From the NCBI RefSeq assembly GCF_000379105.1, contig NZ_KB900609.1, forward strand, positions 1,575,985 to 1,639,984: a stretch of 64,000 bases of DNA, read 5' to 3'. Below, in pieces: positions 1 to 8,320 of this stretch. The translations under genes were made by a program, and so were the position numbers. Positions within the stretch are counted from its first letter, which is position 1; every line of letters starts with the position of its first letter. The notes beneath the pieces are model-generated. The model did no database searches. It was not told where the DNA came from and saw only the letters and a program-made list of their open reading frames with translations. Origin of the DNA: Methylobacterium sp. WSM2598 (GTDB taxonomy: Bacteria > Pseudomonadota > Alphaproteobacteria > Rhizobiales > Beijerinckiaceae).

Positions 1-1173
1 GGTGCGCTCGATGCGCACCTCCTCGCCGGCCAGCGCCCGCTCCACGGAGGGGCGGCGGATCGCGAATTCCTGCTCGCCGATGAGGTCGCCCATGTGGCGG
101 CCGATCACGGCGTCGCGGGAATGCCCGAACCAGGTCTCGTAGGCGGCGTTCACGAAGCGGTAGGTGAAGGACCGGTCGATCACCGCGATGAGCACCGGCA
201 TCGCGTCGGCGACGAGGCGCAGCTCCGCCTCGCTGTCGCGCAGGGCGAGTTCGCCGACGCGGCGCGGGGTGATGTCGTTGAACAGCACGGCGACGCGGTT
301 GAGGTCCGGCTGGTCGACCCGGTAGGCATGCACGTCGTACCAGCGCCCGAGGGCCCTGGCGGCGTTCTCGACGCGGACGGGCCGGCCGGTCCGCGCCACC
401 TCGCCGAACAGTTCGGGCCAGTAGGGCTCGTTCTCCGGGGCGAGGTCGCGCATCTTGCGCCCGACCGGGTCGGCGAGGCCGGTCTGGCCCGCGAAGGCCG
501 GGTTCACCTCCAGGATGCGGAAATCCTCCGCCTTGCCCCCGTCGCCGAAGAGCACCTCGATCAGGCAGAACCCGGCATCGATCGAGTTGAACAGCGAGCG
601 GTAGCGCTCCTCGCTCACCCGCAGGGCCGCGTCGGTGCGGCGCATGGCGAGCTGCGCCATCACGGTCCGGGCCAGCGCCCGCAGGATGAAGCGCTGCGGC
701 TCGGTCAGCTCCCGCGGCACGCGGTCGAGCACGCAGAGTGTCCCGATGGCGTAGCCCTCGGGCGTGAGGAGCGGGACGCCCGCGTAGAAGCGCAGGTGCG
801 GGGTCTCGGCCACCAGCGGGTTGGCGGCGCGGGCGGGATCACGGTCGAGGTCGGTGAGCTCCACCACGTCGGGTGCCCGCAGCACCTCGGCGCAGAACCC
901 GAGGTCGAGCGGCATCTCCCGCCGGTCGTGCCCGACCGCCGCCTTGATCCACTGCCGCTCCGCGTCGATGAAGTTGATATGGGCCATCGGCGTGCCGCAG
1001 GCCTGGGCCGCCATCTGGGCGATGTCGTCGAACTCGGCCTCGGGCGGCGTGTCGAGGATGGCGTAGCTGCGCAGCGCCGCGAGGCGCCGCGCGTCCCTGA
1101 GGAGGAAGGGCGGGCCGTCGGATCTCTCGCCGTGTACCGTGGCGGAGTGAGTCGTGGCGGCGCGATCGATGAT
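1..1173 (-). CDS. GAF/PAS multidomain sensory protein, C-terminus beyond the window
   Basis: Reading leftwards, the protein begins with a GAF domain (core LAALRSYAILDTPPEAEFDD, then a conserved GFCAEVL and YAIGTLCVLD), then two PAS domains (EERYRSLFNSIDAGFCLIEV and ADAMPVLIAVIDRSFTYRFV). Proteins with this order are usually sensor histidine kinases or diguanylate cyclases; the output domain lies left of position 1, so the activity cannot be told. The frame is open from 1296, but no ATG, GTG or TTG precedes the GAF core. The best-placed initiator is an ATC at 1173 or 1170, just after a good ribosome binding site (GGGAGG, 1181-1176). The start is therefore uncertain, and a sequence error or a non-canonical start is possible. 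Confidence 0.75.
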   Translation of the reverse strand, partial: MIDRAATTHSATVHGERSDGPPFLLRDARRLAALRSYAILDTPPEAEFDDIAQMAAQACGTPMAHINFIDAERQWIKAAVGHDRREMPLDLGFCAEVLRAPDVVELTDLDRDPARAANPLVAETPHLRFYAGVPLLTPEGYAIGTLCVLDRVPRELTEPQRFILRALARTVMAQLAMRRTDAALRVSEERYRSLFNSIDAGFCLIEVLFGDGGKAEDFRILEVNPAFAGQTGLADPVGRKMRDLAPENEPYWPELFGEVARTGRPVRVENAARALGRWYDVHAYRVDQPDLNRVAVLFNDITPRRVGELALRDSEAELRLVADAMPVLIAVIDRSFTYRFVNAAYETWFGHSRDAVIGRHMGDLIGEQEFAIRRPSVERALAGEEVRIERT

Positions 1174-1765
1174 GGCCTCCCGGGCGTAACGACGCTTATG
1201 TAGCGCAGCCGAGCGGACGGGATACCGGCCCGCCCGGGCGATCCCGGCGCGCCGGCCCCCGGATCCGGCCGCGCGGACCCTGGCGTATCGCTCCGCTCAT
1301 GTAAAATGTTAAGAGGGAAACGGTCGATCCCCGATGGTCCCGCCTCGCCGCACCGCGGGCCCGGACCCAGCAACGCGGCCGGTCCGACCGGCGAAACATC
1401 CCCCTCTGCCTTCCTGTCGTGAGTGGTCGCGCGCGGCGGGGTGAGGGAGGGTTAAACGGGAGCGGCGGGGCCGGCCGGAGCCGAAGGCCGCCCGCACGGC
1501 GCGCGACGGCTGCCGTGAGTCCCCCTGCCGGCACCCGCCGCCGAAGCTTGAGCATAGCATTCGGCATCCCGCATGCCCTCTTATGGCCAAGCTTGTCCTG
1601 CAAACAGGAGCGCGATCACTCCGGGCTTGTTCGATCAATACGTCACACGTTCGCAACACTGCGAAACTCTCCTTCGATTGACCATAGTCTCGCCCCAGAA
1701 ATGCCGGGACAGCTGCGCTCTCTCCTGCACCCGGAGCCCTCGGGCGTGTCAGGGGAGGCGAGCAG
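1174..1765. other. Intergenic region without recognised gene
   Basis: About 590 bp between the divergent GAF/PAS gene and the DUF2778 gene. The AT-rich patch at 1297-1312 is the most promoter-like part on the minus strand, and the stretch 1620-1690 is AT-richer than its surroundings. I see no convincing coding potential, RNA or repeat. Open frames here are antisense shadows or lack family features. Confidence 0.5.
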
Positions 1766-2938
1766 GTGGGCGGCGTGAAGATGGTTCTCGAGTCCGCGGC
1801 CTTTCCTTGGGCGGCGTTGTCGTCACCCGGACGCCGCTCCGGGCCCCTGGCCGCCGCCGTGATCGCGCTCGCGGGTCTCGCGGTCGCGGATGCCCGGCGC
1901 GCCGAAGCGCCCGTCCTGGCCCAGGCCTCCCCGGCCCAGGCCTCCCCGGCGCCGCCGGTGCTGGCCTCGGGGGAGATGACCTCGGGGGAGGCTGCCGACC
2001 CGGCGCCCGTCGCGCCGCCGCCGGAGGCTGCGCTGTCGGAGGCGGCGCTGCCGGAACCCGGAGCGGCGCTGCCGGCGCCCGCGGCCTGGGCGGCGAGGCG
2101 CGATCCGCTGCCGCTGCTCGCCGCACCGAACCCCGCCGCGTGGCAGACCGCCCTCCTCGATCCCCTGCTGCGCCCCAGCCCGGACAGGCCCGCCGACCCG
2201 GCCGAGGCGCCGTCCGACATCGCCGACGCGGCGGCGGAACCAACGCCCGCCCAGGAGGCGCCCGCGCAGGAGGCGGCGAGGCTCGCCGAGCCGGTGCCGC
2301 TGCCGGTGCCGCGCCCGCCGGAGCTGCGCCGGCCGCGGGACGGCCGCCTCGCAGAGCGCGCCGCGCGCCGCGCGGCCCGTCCCGCCTCGGCCCCGGCGAC
2401 CCCGGCCGAGGACACCCGCAACCTGTTCGAGAAGCTGTTCGGCCTCCCGGCCAGCCCCTCCGCGGGCCCCGGCCTCGCCTACGCGGCCCTGGAGACCAGC
2501 CCCGCCCCGGCGCCGAGCCGGCGGCTCGTCGCCCCGATGCCGGGCCCCGACGCGGCGCGGGCGACGGCGATCTACGACATCAGCGCCCGCATCGTGACGC
2601 TGCCGAGCGGCGAGCGGCTGGAGGCCCATTCCGGGCTCGGCGACAAGATGGACGATCCCCGCTTCGTCCACGTGCCGATGCGCGGCGCCACCCCGCCCGG
2701 CACCTACGACCTCACCGAGCGCGAGCGGCTCTTCCACGGCGTGCGGGCGATCCGCCTGAACCCGGTCGGCGGGCCCGCGGCGATCCACGGCCGGGTCGGG
2801 CTCCTCGCCCACACCTACATGCTCGGCCCGAGCGGCGCCTCGAACGGCTGCGTCTCGTTCCGCCACTACGACCGCTTCCTGCAGGCCTTCCTGCGCGGCG
2901 AGGTCCGCCGCATGGTCGTGGTGGCGGGGCGGGGATAG
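1766..2938 (+). CDS. Exported DUF2778 (L,D-transpeptidase-like) protein
   Basis: A 390-residue protein with a short N-terminal hydrophobic segment (about residues 27-45), a long Pro/Ala-rich linker (about 45-230) and a C-terminal DUF2778-type domain. The conserved His and Cys of the domain are visible in AIHGR and in SNGCVSF (about residues 361-367), the arrangement used by L,D-transpeptidase-like folds. Relatives act on peptidoglycan in the periplasm, and some family members are amidase-type effectors; which applies here is not known. The GTG at 1766 is preferred over the ATG at 1781 because AGGGGAGG ends 7 bases before it. It stands alone between divergent and unrelated neighbours. Confidence 0.65.
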   Translation: MGGVKMVLESAAFPWAALSSPGRRSGPLAAAVIALAGLAVADARRAEAPVLAQASPAQASPAPPVLASGEMTSGEAADPAPVAPPPEAALSEAALPEPGAALPAPAAWAARRDPLPLLAAPNPAAWQTALLDPLLRPSPDRPADPAEAPSDIADAAAEPTPAQEAPAQEAARLAEPVPLPVPRPPELRRPRDGRLAERAARRAARPASAPATPAEDTRNLFEKLFGLPASPSAGPGLAYAALETSPAPAPSRRLVAPMPGPDAARATAIYDISARIVTLPSGERLEAHSGLGDKMDDPRFVHVPMRGATPPGTYDLTERERLFHGVRAIRLNPVGGPAAIHGRVGLLAHTYMLGPSGASNGCVSFRHYDRFLQAFLRGEVRRMVVVAGRG

Positions 2939-3014
2939 GGCGGACCCGGCCGGCGGCCGTCCTGCGGCACCACGCCGCGGGAGCGCCGCCTTGTGTCGTT
3001 GCCGGAGCCCGCGA

Positions 3015-3063
3015 GACTGAACCCACGAGTTCAGTCGCCGCGACTGAACCGTCGCGTTCAGTC
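3015..3063 (+). promoter_or_regulatory. Two tandem perfect operator palindromes upstream of the tetR-RND operon
   Basis: Two 22-bp sites (3015-3036 and 3042-3063) each consist of GACTGAAC, a 6-base spacer that differs between the sites, and GTTCAGTC. Both inverted repeats have perfect 8-bp arms, and their centres are 27 bp apart. They lie 7 bp upstream of the tetR start. TetR-family proteins typically bind such sites and repress their own operon together with the efflux genes, so this is the likely autoregulatory operator. No ribosome binding site fits between the second site and the ATG, so the mRNA may have a very short leader. Confidence 0.8.
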
Positions 3064-3070
3064 GGTGCGC

Positions 3071-3688
3071 ATGAGCGAGCCCGCCCGCCCCCTCGATCCG
3101 GACCGCAGCCGCCGCATCCTGGAGGCCGGGATGCGGCTCTTCGCGCGCATGCCCTACGCGGACGTCCACATGGACGCGGTCGCGGCGGCCGCCGGCGTCG
3201 CCAAGCCCACCCTCTACCGCTACGTCCCGACCAAGGAGGCCCTGTTCATCGCCGGGCTGGCCTGGACCCTGTCCGACCTGCGCGAGGGGATCGGGGCGAC
3301 GCGGGCCGCGGGCGGGGACGAGGCCGCCCGGCTCGAGGCGGCGGTGACCCTGGTGCTGGAGCGGGTGGGGCAGCTCTCGCCCGCCCTGCACGCCATCGAG
3401 AGCCGCAGCAGCGAGTTCGGCGAGCGCAGCCGCCGGGTGCTGCGCGAGGGGTTCGATGGCCTGCGCGAGGCCCTGGCCGCGCTCCTGCGCGACGGCATCG
3501 CCGCCGGCCGCTTCCGCGTGGCGGACGTGGACCTCGCCGCCATGATGATCCTCGGCGGCATCCGCATGGCCGCCCACGGCAGCGGCCGCGCCGCCCCCTC
3601 CACCCGCGACGTCGCCGCCTTCTTCCTCACCGGGCTCCAGGCCGGCGCCGCCGCGCCGCGTCCGGCCCATCTCGGAGCCGTCGCATGA
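3071..3688 (+). CDS. TetR-family repressor of the adjacent RND efflux operon
   Basis: A 205-residue protein with the N-terminal TetR helix-turn-helix (RRILEAGMRLFARMPYADVH, then AAGVAKPTLYRYVPTKEALF, about residues 13-57) and an all-helical ligand-binding C-terminal domain. A longer frame starts at 2993, but its extra residues are a translation of the two operator palindromes, so the ATG at 3071 is chosen. The stop overlaps the start of the next gene (ATGA), which indicates one operon with the adaptor and pump. It probably senses a substrate of the pump; the ligand is unknown. Confidence 0.88.
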   Translation: MSEPARPLDPDRSRRILEAGMRLFARMPYADVHMDAVAAAAGVAKPTLYRYVPTKEALFIAGLAWTLSDLREGIGATRAAGGDEAARLEAAVTLVLERVGQLSPALHAIESRSSEFGERSRRVLREGFDGLREALAALLRDGIAAGRFRVADVDLAAMMILGGIRMAAHGSGRAAPSTRDVAAFFLTGLQAGAAAPRPAHLGAVA

Positions 3689-4980
3689 CCCGCCTCGTCC
3701 TGCTGCTCGCGGCCGCGCTCGCCGCCGCGGCGGGCGTCATGCTCCACCGCCACGGGGGGGATGCCCGCGCCGCCTGGATGGAGACCCGCGCGGCCCTGCC
3801 GCCGGCGCTGGCCCAGCACCTGCCGGCCGCCTTCGTGCCGCCGGTGCCGGCGAGCGCGCCGGCCGCGCCGCGCATCGCCGTCGGCACCGCCCTGGCGGGC
3901 AGCGCGGACCTGCCCATCACCCGGGCCACCGTCGGCTGGATCGAGCCCATCGCCACGGTGGTGCTGCGCCCGCGCATCGACGGCGTGATCACCGAGCAGC
4001 TCGCCCGCGACGGGCAGGTGGTCAAGGCGGGGGACGTGCTCTACCGGCTCGACGACCGCGAGCTGCGCGCCCAGATCGCCCGCGACGAGGCCGCCCTGGC
4101 CCGCGACGAGGCGACCCGCACCCGCACCCAGAACGACGTGCGGCGCGTCACGGAACTGTTCGCCCGCAACTCCGCCTCCCAGGCGCAGCTCGACCTCGCC
4201 ACCGCCGAGTCGAAAGTGGCGGCGGCCAATGTCGAGGCCGCCAAGGCCGCCCTGGAGGCCGACCGGGTGCGGCTCGACCACGCGACCATCCGGGCCCCGA
4301 TCGCGGGCCGGCTCGGGACCGTGCGGGTGACCGCCGGCAACCTCGTCAAGGGCAACGAATCGACCGGGACCGGCCTCGTCACCATCACCCAGATGAAGCC
4401 CCTGCGGGCGACCTTCTCGCTGCCCGAGCGCGAACTCGACCGCCTGCGCGCGGCGCTCGCCCGCCCGGAGGCGGCGCCGGTGCGGGTCTATGCCGGGACC
4501 GGCGACGGGGCGCTGGCCACCGGGCGGCTCTCCTTCGTGGATTCGAGCGTCGACCAGGCCTCCGGCACGGTGACTGCCTGGGCGTCGTTTCCCAACGAGG
4601 ACGAGCGGCTCTGGCCCGGCCAGTACGTCCGCGTGGAGGTCGATCTCGGCCGGCGGCCCGGCACCGTGACGGTGCCGCAGGTCGCGGTGCAGCCCGGCCA
4701 GGACGGCAGCTTCGTCTGGGTGGTGCGCCCGGACGGCCTCGCCGAGCGGCGCGGGGTCGAGGTGATCTCGGCCGCCGCCGGCGTCGCCGCCCTGGCGCGC
4801 GGCGTGCGGGCGGGCGAGCACGTCGTCGTCGAGGGCATGCTGCGCCTGCGCGAGGGCGCTGCCGTGGCGGAGCGCCCGCAGGCCGAGCCCGGAGGTCAGG
4901 CCGAGACCAGAGGTCAGGCCGAGATTCGCGGCCAGCCGGAGACCCGGGCCGCGGCGGGCGCCCGGACCGTGATCAAGTAG
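3685..4980 (+). CDS. RND efflux periplasmic adaptor (HlyD/AcrA type)
   Basis: A 431-residue membrane fusion protein. It has an N-terminal signal or anchor (residues 1-20), a lipoyl half-motif (VLRPRIDGVITEQL, then DGQVVKAGDVLYRLD), an alpha-hairpin (about 125-195), the second lipoyl half (IRAPIAGRLGTVRVTAGNLV), and beta-barrel and membrane-proximal domains. It would join the inner-membrane pump encoded next to an outer-membrane channel; no TolC-like gene is in the window, so the channel is encoded elsewhere. The C-terminal tail carries a short degenerate repeat (GQAETR, GQAEIR, GQPETR). It overlaps tetR by 4 bp and precedes the pump gene by 8 bp. Confidence 0.92.
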   Translation: MTRLVLLLAAALAAAAGVMLHRHGGDARAAWMETRAALPPALAQHLPAAFVPPVPASAPAAPRIAVGTALAGSADLPITRATVGWIEPIATVVLRPRIDGVITEQLARDGQVVKAGDVLYRLDDRELRAQIARDEAALARDEATRTRTQNDVRRVTELFARNSASQAQLDLATAESKVAAANVEAAKAALEADRVRLDHATIRAPIAGRLGTVRVTAGNLVKGNESTGTGLVTITQMKPLRATFSLPERELDRLRAALARPEAAPVRVYAGTGDGALATGRLSFVDSSVDQASGTVTAWASFPNEDERLWPGQYVRVEVDLGRRPGTVTVPQVAVQPGQDGSFVWVVRPDGLAERRGVEVISAAAGVAALARGVRAGEHVVVEGMLRLREGAAVAERPQAEPGGQAETRGQAEIRGQPETRAAAGARTVIK

Positions 4981-4988
4981 GGCCGGCC

Positions 4989-7900
4989 ATGAACCTCTCG
5001 GCCCCCTTCATCCGGCGCCCGGTCGCCACGATCCTGCTCTCGCTCGCCCTCACCCTGTCGGGCCTCTTCGCCTACCGGCTGCTGCCGGTCGCGGCCCTGC
5101 CGACCGTCGATTTCCCGACCATCTCGGTCACCGCGCAGCTGCCGGGCGCCTCGCCGGAGTCCATGGCGGCCTCGGTGGCGACGCCGCTGATCAAGGAATT
5201 CTCGACCATCCCGGCCATCGCCACGATCTCGGCGACGAACTATCAGGGCTTCACCTCGATCACGATCGAGTTCGAACTGTCCCGCAACATCGACCAGGCG
5301 GCGGCGGACGTGCAGGCGGCGATCACCCGCACGCTGCGGCGCCTGCCCGTCGAACTCACCATCCCGCCGAGCTTCCGCAAGCTCAACCCGGCCGACGCGC
5401 CGGTGATCCTGCTCGCGGTGTCGAGCGACACGACCCCGCTGCCGACCCTCGACGCCTTCGCCCAGACGGTGATCTCGCCCTCGCTCTCGACCATCACGGG
5501 CGTCGGCCAGGTCTTCGTCTACGGCAGCCAGAAATTCGCGGTGCGGATCCAGTTCGACCCGAACGTGCTCGCCGCCCGCGGCATCGGCGTCGACGAGGTC
5601 CAGGCGGCGATCTCGAACGCCAACACCTCGACCCCGGTCGGCGTGGTGGAGGGCAGGGGGCAGAACCTCACCATCCAGACCAACACCCAGCTGATGAACG
5701 CGGACGCCTTCCGCGACATCATCGTGGCCGTGCGCAACGGCCGGCCCGTGCGCCTCGGCGAGGTCGCGCGGGTGATCGACTCGGTCGAGAACAACCGCAT
5801 CGCCTCCTGGAAGGACGGCCGGCGCGCCCTCGTCCTCGCCGTCCAGCGCCAGCCCGACGCCAACACCGTCGAGGTGGTCGACCGCGTCCGCGCCATGCTG
5901 CCGAGATTCGAGGAGCAGCTCGGCGGCGCCGGCACGATCGCGGTCGTCAACGACCGCTCGGTCTCGATCCGCGAGGCCGTCCACGACGTGCAGTTCACCC
6001 TGCTGCTGACCATCGGCCTCGTCGTGGTGGTGATCTACCTCTTCCTCGGCCGGCTCGCCGCGACGCTGATCCCCTCGATCGCGGTGCCGATCTCGATCAT
6101 CGCCACGTTCGGCGCGATGTACCTGCTCGGCTACTCGATCGACAACATCTCGCTGCTCGGCCTGACGCTGGCGGTCGGCCTCGTCGTCGACGACGCCATC
6201 GTGATGCTGGAGAACATCGTCCGGCACGTGGAGCAGGGGGAGAAGCCCTTCGAGGCGGCCCTGAAGGGCGCGGGCGAGATCGGCTTCACCATCCTGTCGA
6301 TCACGGTCTCGCTCGTCGCCGTGTTCATCCCGGTCCTGCTGATGGGCGGGGTGGTCGGCCGGATCTTCAACGAGTTCGCGATCGTGGTGACCATCGCCAT
6401 CGTGGCCTCGGCGGTGATCTCCGTGACCCTGACGCCGATGCTGGCGGCCCGCCTGCCCGCCGGGGCGGCGGGCCACGGCGCCGGGACCGAGGGCCACGGC
6501 GCCGGGGCCGAGGGCCACGGCGCGCGCAGGAACCTGTTCGAGCGCGGCTTCGCCCGGCTCCAGGCGGGCTACGAGCGCGGCGTCGACCTCTGCCTGCGCC
6601 ACCAGGGCGCGGTGATGCTGGTCTTCCTCGGCTCGGTCGCGCTCACCGCGGCGATGTTCGCGGCGATCCCGAAGGGGTTCTTCCCCTCGGAGGATATCGG
6701 GCAGCTGCAGATCGCCACGGAGGCGCGCCAGGACATCTCCTTCGAGGCGGTGGCGGCGCTCCAGCACGAGGCCGAGCGGGTGATCGCCCGCAACCCGGCC
6801 GTCGCCCACGTGGTCAACCGGGCGGGCTCGAACGGCTTCACGGGCACGCTCAACCAGGGCGCCTTTTTCGTGGAGCTCGTGGAGCGCGGCGCGCGCCCGC
6901 CGCTCGCCCGGACGGTGGCGGAGCTGCGCCGCGACCTCGCCGAGGTGCCGGGCCTCTCGGCCTTCATCACCCCGGTCCAGAACCTGCGCCTCGGCGGGCG
7001 CCAGTCGAAGTCGCAGTACCAGTACGTGGTGCAGGGGCTCGACCGGGCCGAGCTGGAGCGCTGGACGGTCAGGCTCACGGACGCGATGGCCCAGGATCGC
7101 GCCACCTTGGACCGCGCCACCTTCACGGGCGTGACCAACGACCTCCAGAACGCCGCCCTGCAGGCCACCATCACGGTCGACACCGACAAGGCGCAGGCCC
7201 TCGGCATCACCTCGGACCAGATCCGCCAGACCCTCTATACCGGCTTCGGCACGCGCCAGATCTCGACCATCTACAGCACCGCGGACAGCTACCAGGTGAT
7301 CACCGAGTTCGATCCGCGCCTGCAATGGACGGCCGACCGCCTGGACGAGATCCGGCTGCGCGCCGCGAGCGGCAAGCTGGTGCCGCTCTCGGCGGTCGCC
7401 ACGGTCGCGCGCACGCCCGGCCCGCTCTCGATCAACCAGCTCGGGCTCCTGCCCGCCGTCACCATCTCGTTCGACGTGCCGCCCGGCGTGGCGCTCGGCC
7501 AGGCGGTCTCCCGGATCGCCGAGATCAAGCAGTCGCTCGGCCTGCCGGGCACGCTCTCGACCACCTTCGCGGGCACCGCGCAGGTCTTCCAGGACGCGCT
7601 GGCCAACCAGGGCCTGCTGCTCGCCGCGGCGGTGCTGACGATCTACCTCGTGCTCGGCATCCTGTACGAGAGCTTCATCCACCCGATCACGATCCTGACC
7701 GGCCTGCCGGCGGCGGCCGTGGGGGCGCTGGGCGCGCTCCAGCTCTTCGGGATGGACCTCTCGGTCATCGCCATCATCGGCGTGCTGATGCTGATCGGCA
7801 TCGTCAAGAAGAACGCCATCATGATGATCGACGTGGCCCTGGTGCTGCAGCGCGAGCAGGGTTGGACGCCGAGGGCGGCGATCCGCGAGGCCTGCCTGCT

Positions 7901-8171
7901 GCGCTTCCGCCCGATCATGATGACGACCGCCGCGGCGGTGATGGGCACGCTGCCGATCGCCATCGGCCACGGGGCCAGCGCGGAGCTGCGCCAGCCCCTC
8001 GGCGTGGCGGTGGTGGGCGGGCTGCTCGTGTCGCAGCTCCTCACCCTCTTCATCACCCCGGTCCTCTACCTCGCGATGGACCGGCTCGCCTCGGGGACGA
8101 CGCGTCTGCTCCTCGCCCTGCGCCGCGGGCGCCTGCGCGGTCCGCGGACCGGGCGCGTGCCGGCGGAGTAG
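4989..8171 (+). CDS. RND multidrug efflux transporter, HAE1/MdtBC-like
   Basis: A 1060-residue inner-membrane proton-driven pump of the AcrB/MdtB-C group. The usual order is visible: TM1 (FIRRPVATILLSLALTLSG), a large periplasmic loop, TM2-TM6, a second periplasmic loop, and TM8-TM12. TM4 holds the paired acidic residues of the proton relay (LAVGLVVDDAIVMLENIV), and the conserved GxxxPxxxxG-type segment IPSIAVPISIIATFG is intact. Near residues 495-512 the central cytoplasmic linker holds a Gly-His repeat encoded by a DNA tandem repeat. It is the last gene of the tetR-adaptor-pump operon. The substrate cannot be read from sequence. Confidence 0.95.
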   Translation: MNLSAPFIRRPVATILLSLALTLSGLFAYRLLPVAALPTVDFPTISVTAQLPGASPESMAASVATPLIKEFSTIPAIATISATNYQGFTSITIEFELSRNIDQAAADVQAAITRTLRRLPVELTIPPSFRKLNPADAPVILLAVSSDTTPLPTLDAFAQTVISPSLSTITGVGQVFVYGSQKFAVRIQFDPNVLAARGIGVDEVQAAISNANTSTPVGVVEGRGQNLTIQTNTQLMNADAFRDIIVAVRNGRPVRLGEVARVIDSVENNRIASWKDGRRALVLAVQRQPDANTVEVVDRVRAMLPRFEEQLGGAGTIAVVNDRSVSIREAVHDVQFTLLLTIGLVVVVIYLFLGRLAATLIPSIAVPISIIATFGAMYLLGYSIDNISLLGLTLAVGLVVDDAIVMLENIVRHVEQGEKPFEAALKGAGEIGFTILSITVSLVAVFIPVLLMGGVVGRIFNEFAIVVTIAIVASAVISVTLTPMLAARLPAGAAGHGAGTEGHGAGAEGHGARRNLFERGFARLQAGYERGVDLCLRHQGAVMLVFLGSVALTAAMFAAIPKGFFPSEDIGQLQIATEARQDISFEAVAALQHEAERVIARNPAVAHVVNRAGSNGFTGTLNQGAFFVELVERGARPPLARTVAELRRDLAEVPGLSAFITPVQNLRLGGRQSKSQYQYVVQGLDRAELERWTVRLTDAMAQDRATLDRATFTGVTNDLQNAALQATITVDTDKAQALGITSDQIRQTLYTGFGTRQISTIYSTADSYQVITEFDPRLQWTADRLDEIRLRAASGKLVPLSAVATVARTPGPLSINQLGLLPAVTISFDVPPGVALGQAVSRIAEIKQSLGLPGTLSTTFAGTAQVFQDALANQGLLLAAAVLTIYLVLGILYESFIHPITILTGLPAAAVGALGALQLFGMDLSVIAIIGVLMLIGIVKKNAIMMIDVALVLQREQGWTPRAAIREACLLRFRPIMMTTAAAVMGTLPIAIGHGASAELRQPLGVAVVGGLLVSQLLTLFITPVLYLAMDRLASGTTRLLLALRRGRLRGPRTGRVPAE
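6471..6525 (+). repeat. In-frame 21-bp tandem repeat in the RND gene
   Basis: About two and a half copies of a 21-bp unit encode GHGAGTE, GHGAGAE and GHGA in the loop after TM6. Copy number is probably variable between strains. It sits in a cytoplasmic linker, so little functional effect is expected. Confidence 0.7.
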
Positions 8172-8172
8172 G

Positions 8173-8226
8173 GGCCTCGCGCGGAGGCCTCGCGCGGAGG
8201 AGTGCGGAGGCCTCGCGCGGAGGAGT
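8173..8226. repeat. Short tandem repeat after the RND gene
   Basis: The sequence GGCCTCGCGCGGA is repeated three times with slightly different spacing between the RND stop and the converging aminopeptidase gene. The rest of this 150-bp interval holds nothing recognisable. Confidence 0.6.
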
Positions 8227-8320
8227 CCGGCTCAGGCCGCGGTGTCCGCACCGCGCAGCCGATGATGGCCGTGCCCGGCGGCGACCCCGACCCGCGCACC
8301 GGGACGTGGGCGAACGACGC

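Noticed and set aside
94..1203. A 369-residue plus-strand frame at the left edge
   Set aside because: The opposite strand gives good GAF and PAS domains; this frame has none.
2993..3070. Upstream extension of tetR
   Set aside because: The extra residues only translate the two operator palindromes and have no TetR similarity.
4914..7970. A 1018-residue open frame on the minus strand
   Set aside because: It is antisense to the RND pump and rich in Arg, Asp, Gly and His, the usual product of high-GC shadow frames. No domain is visible.
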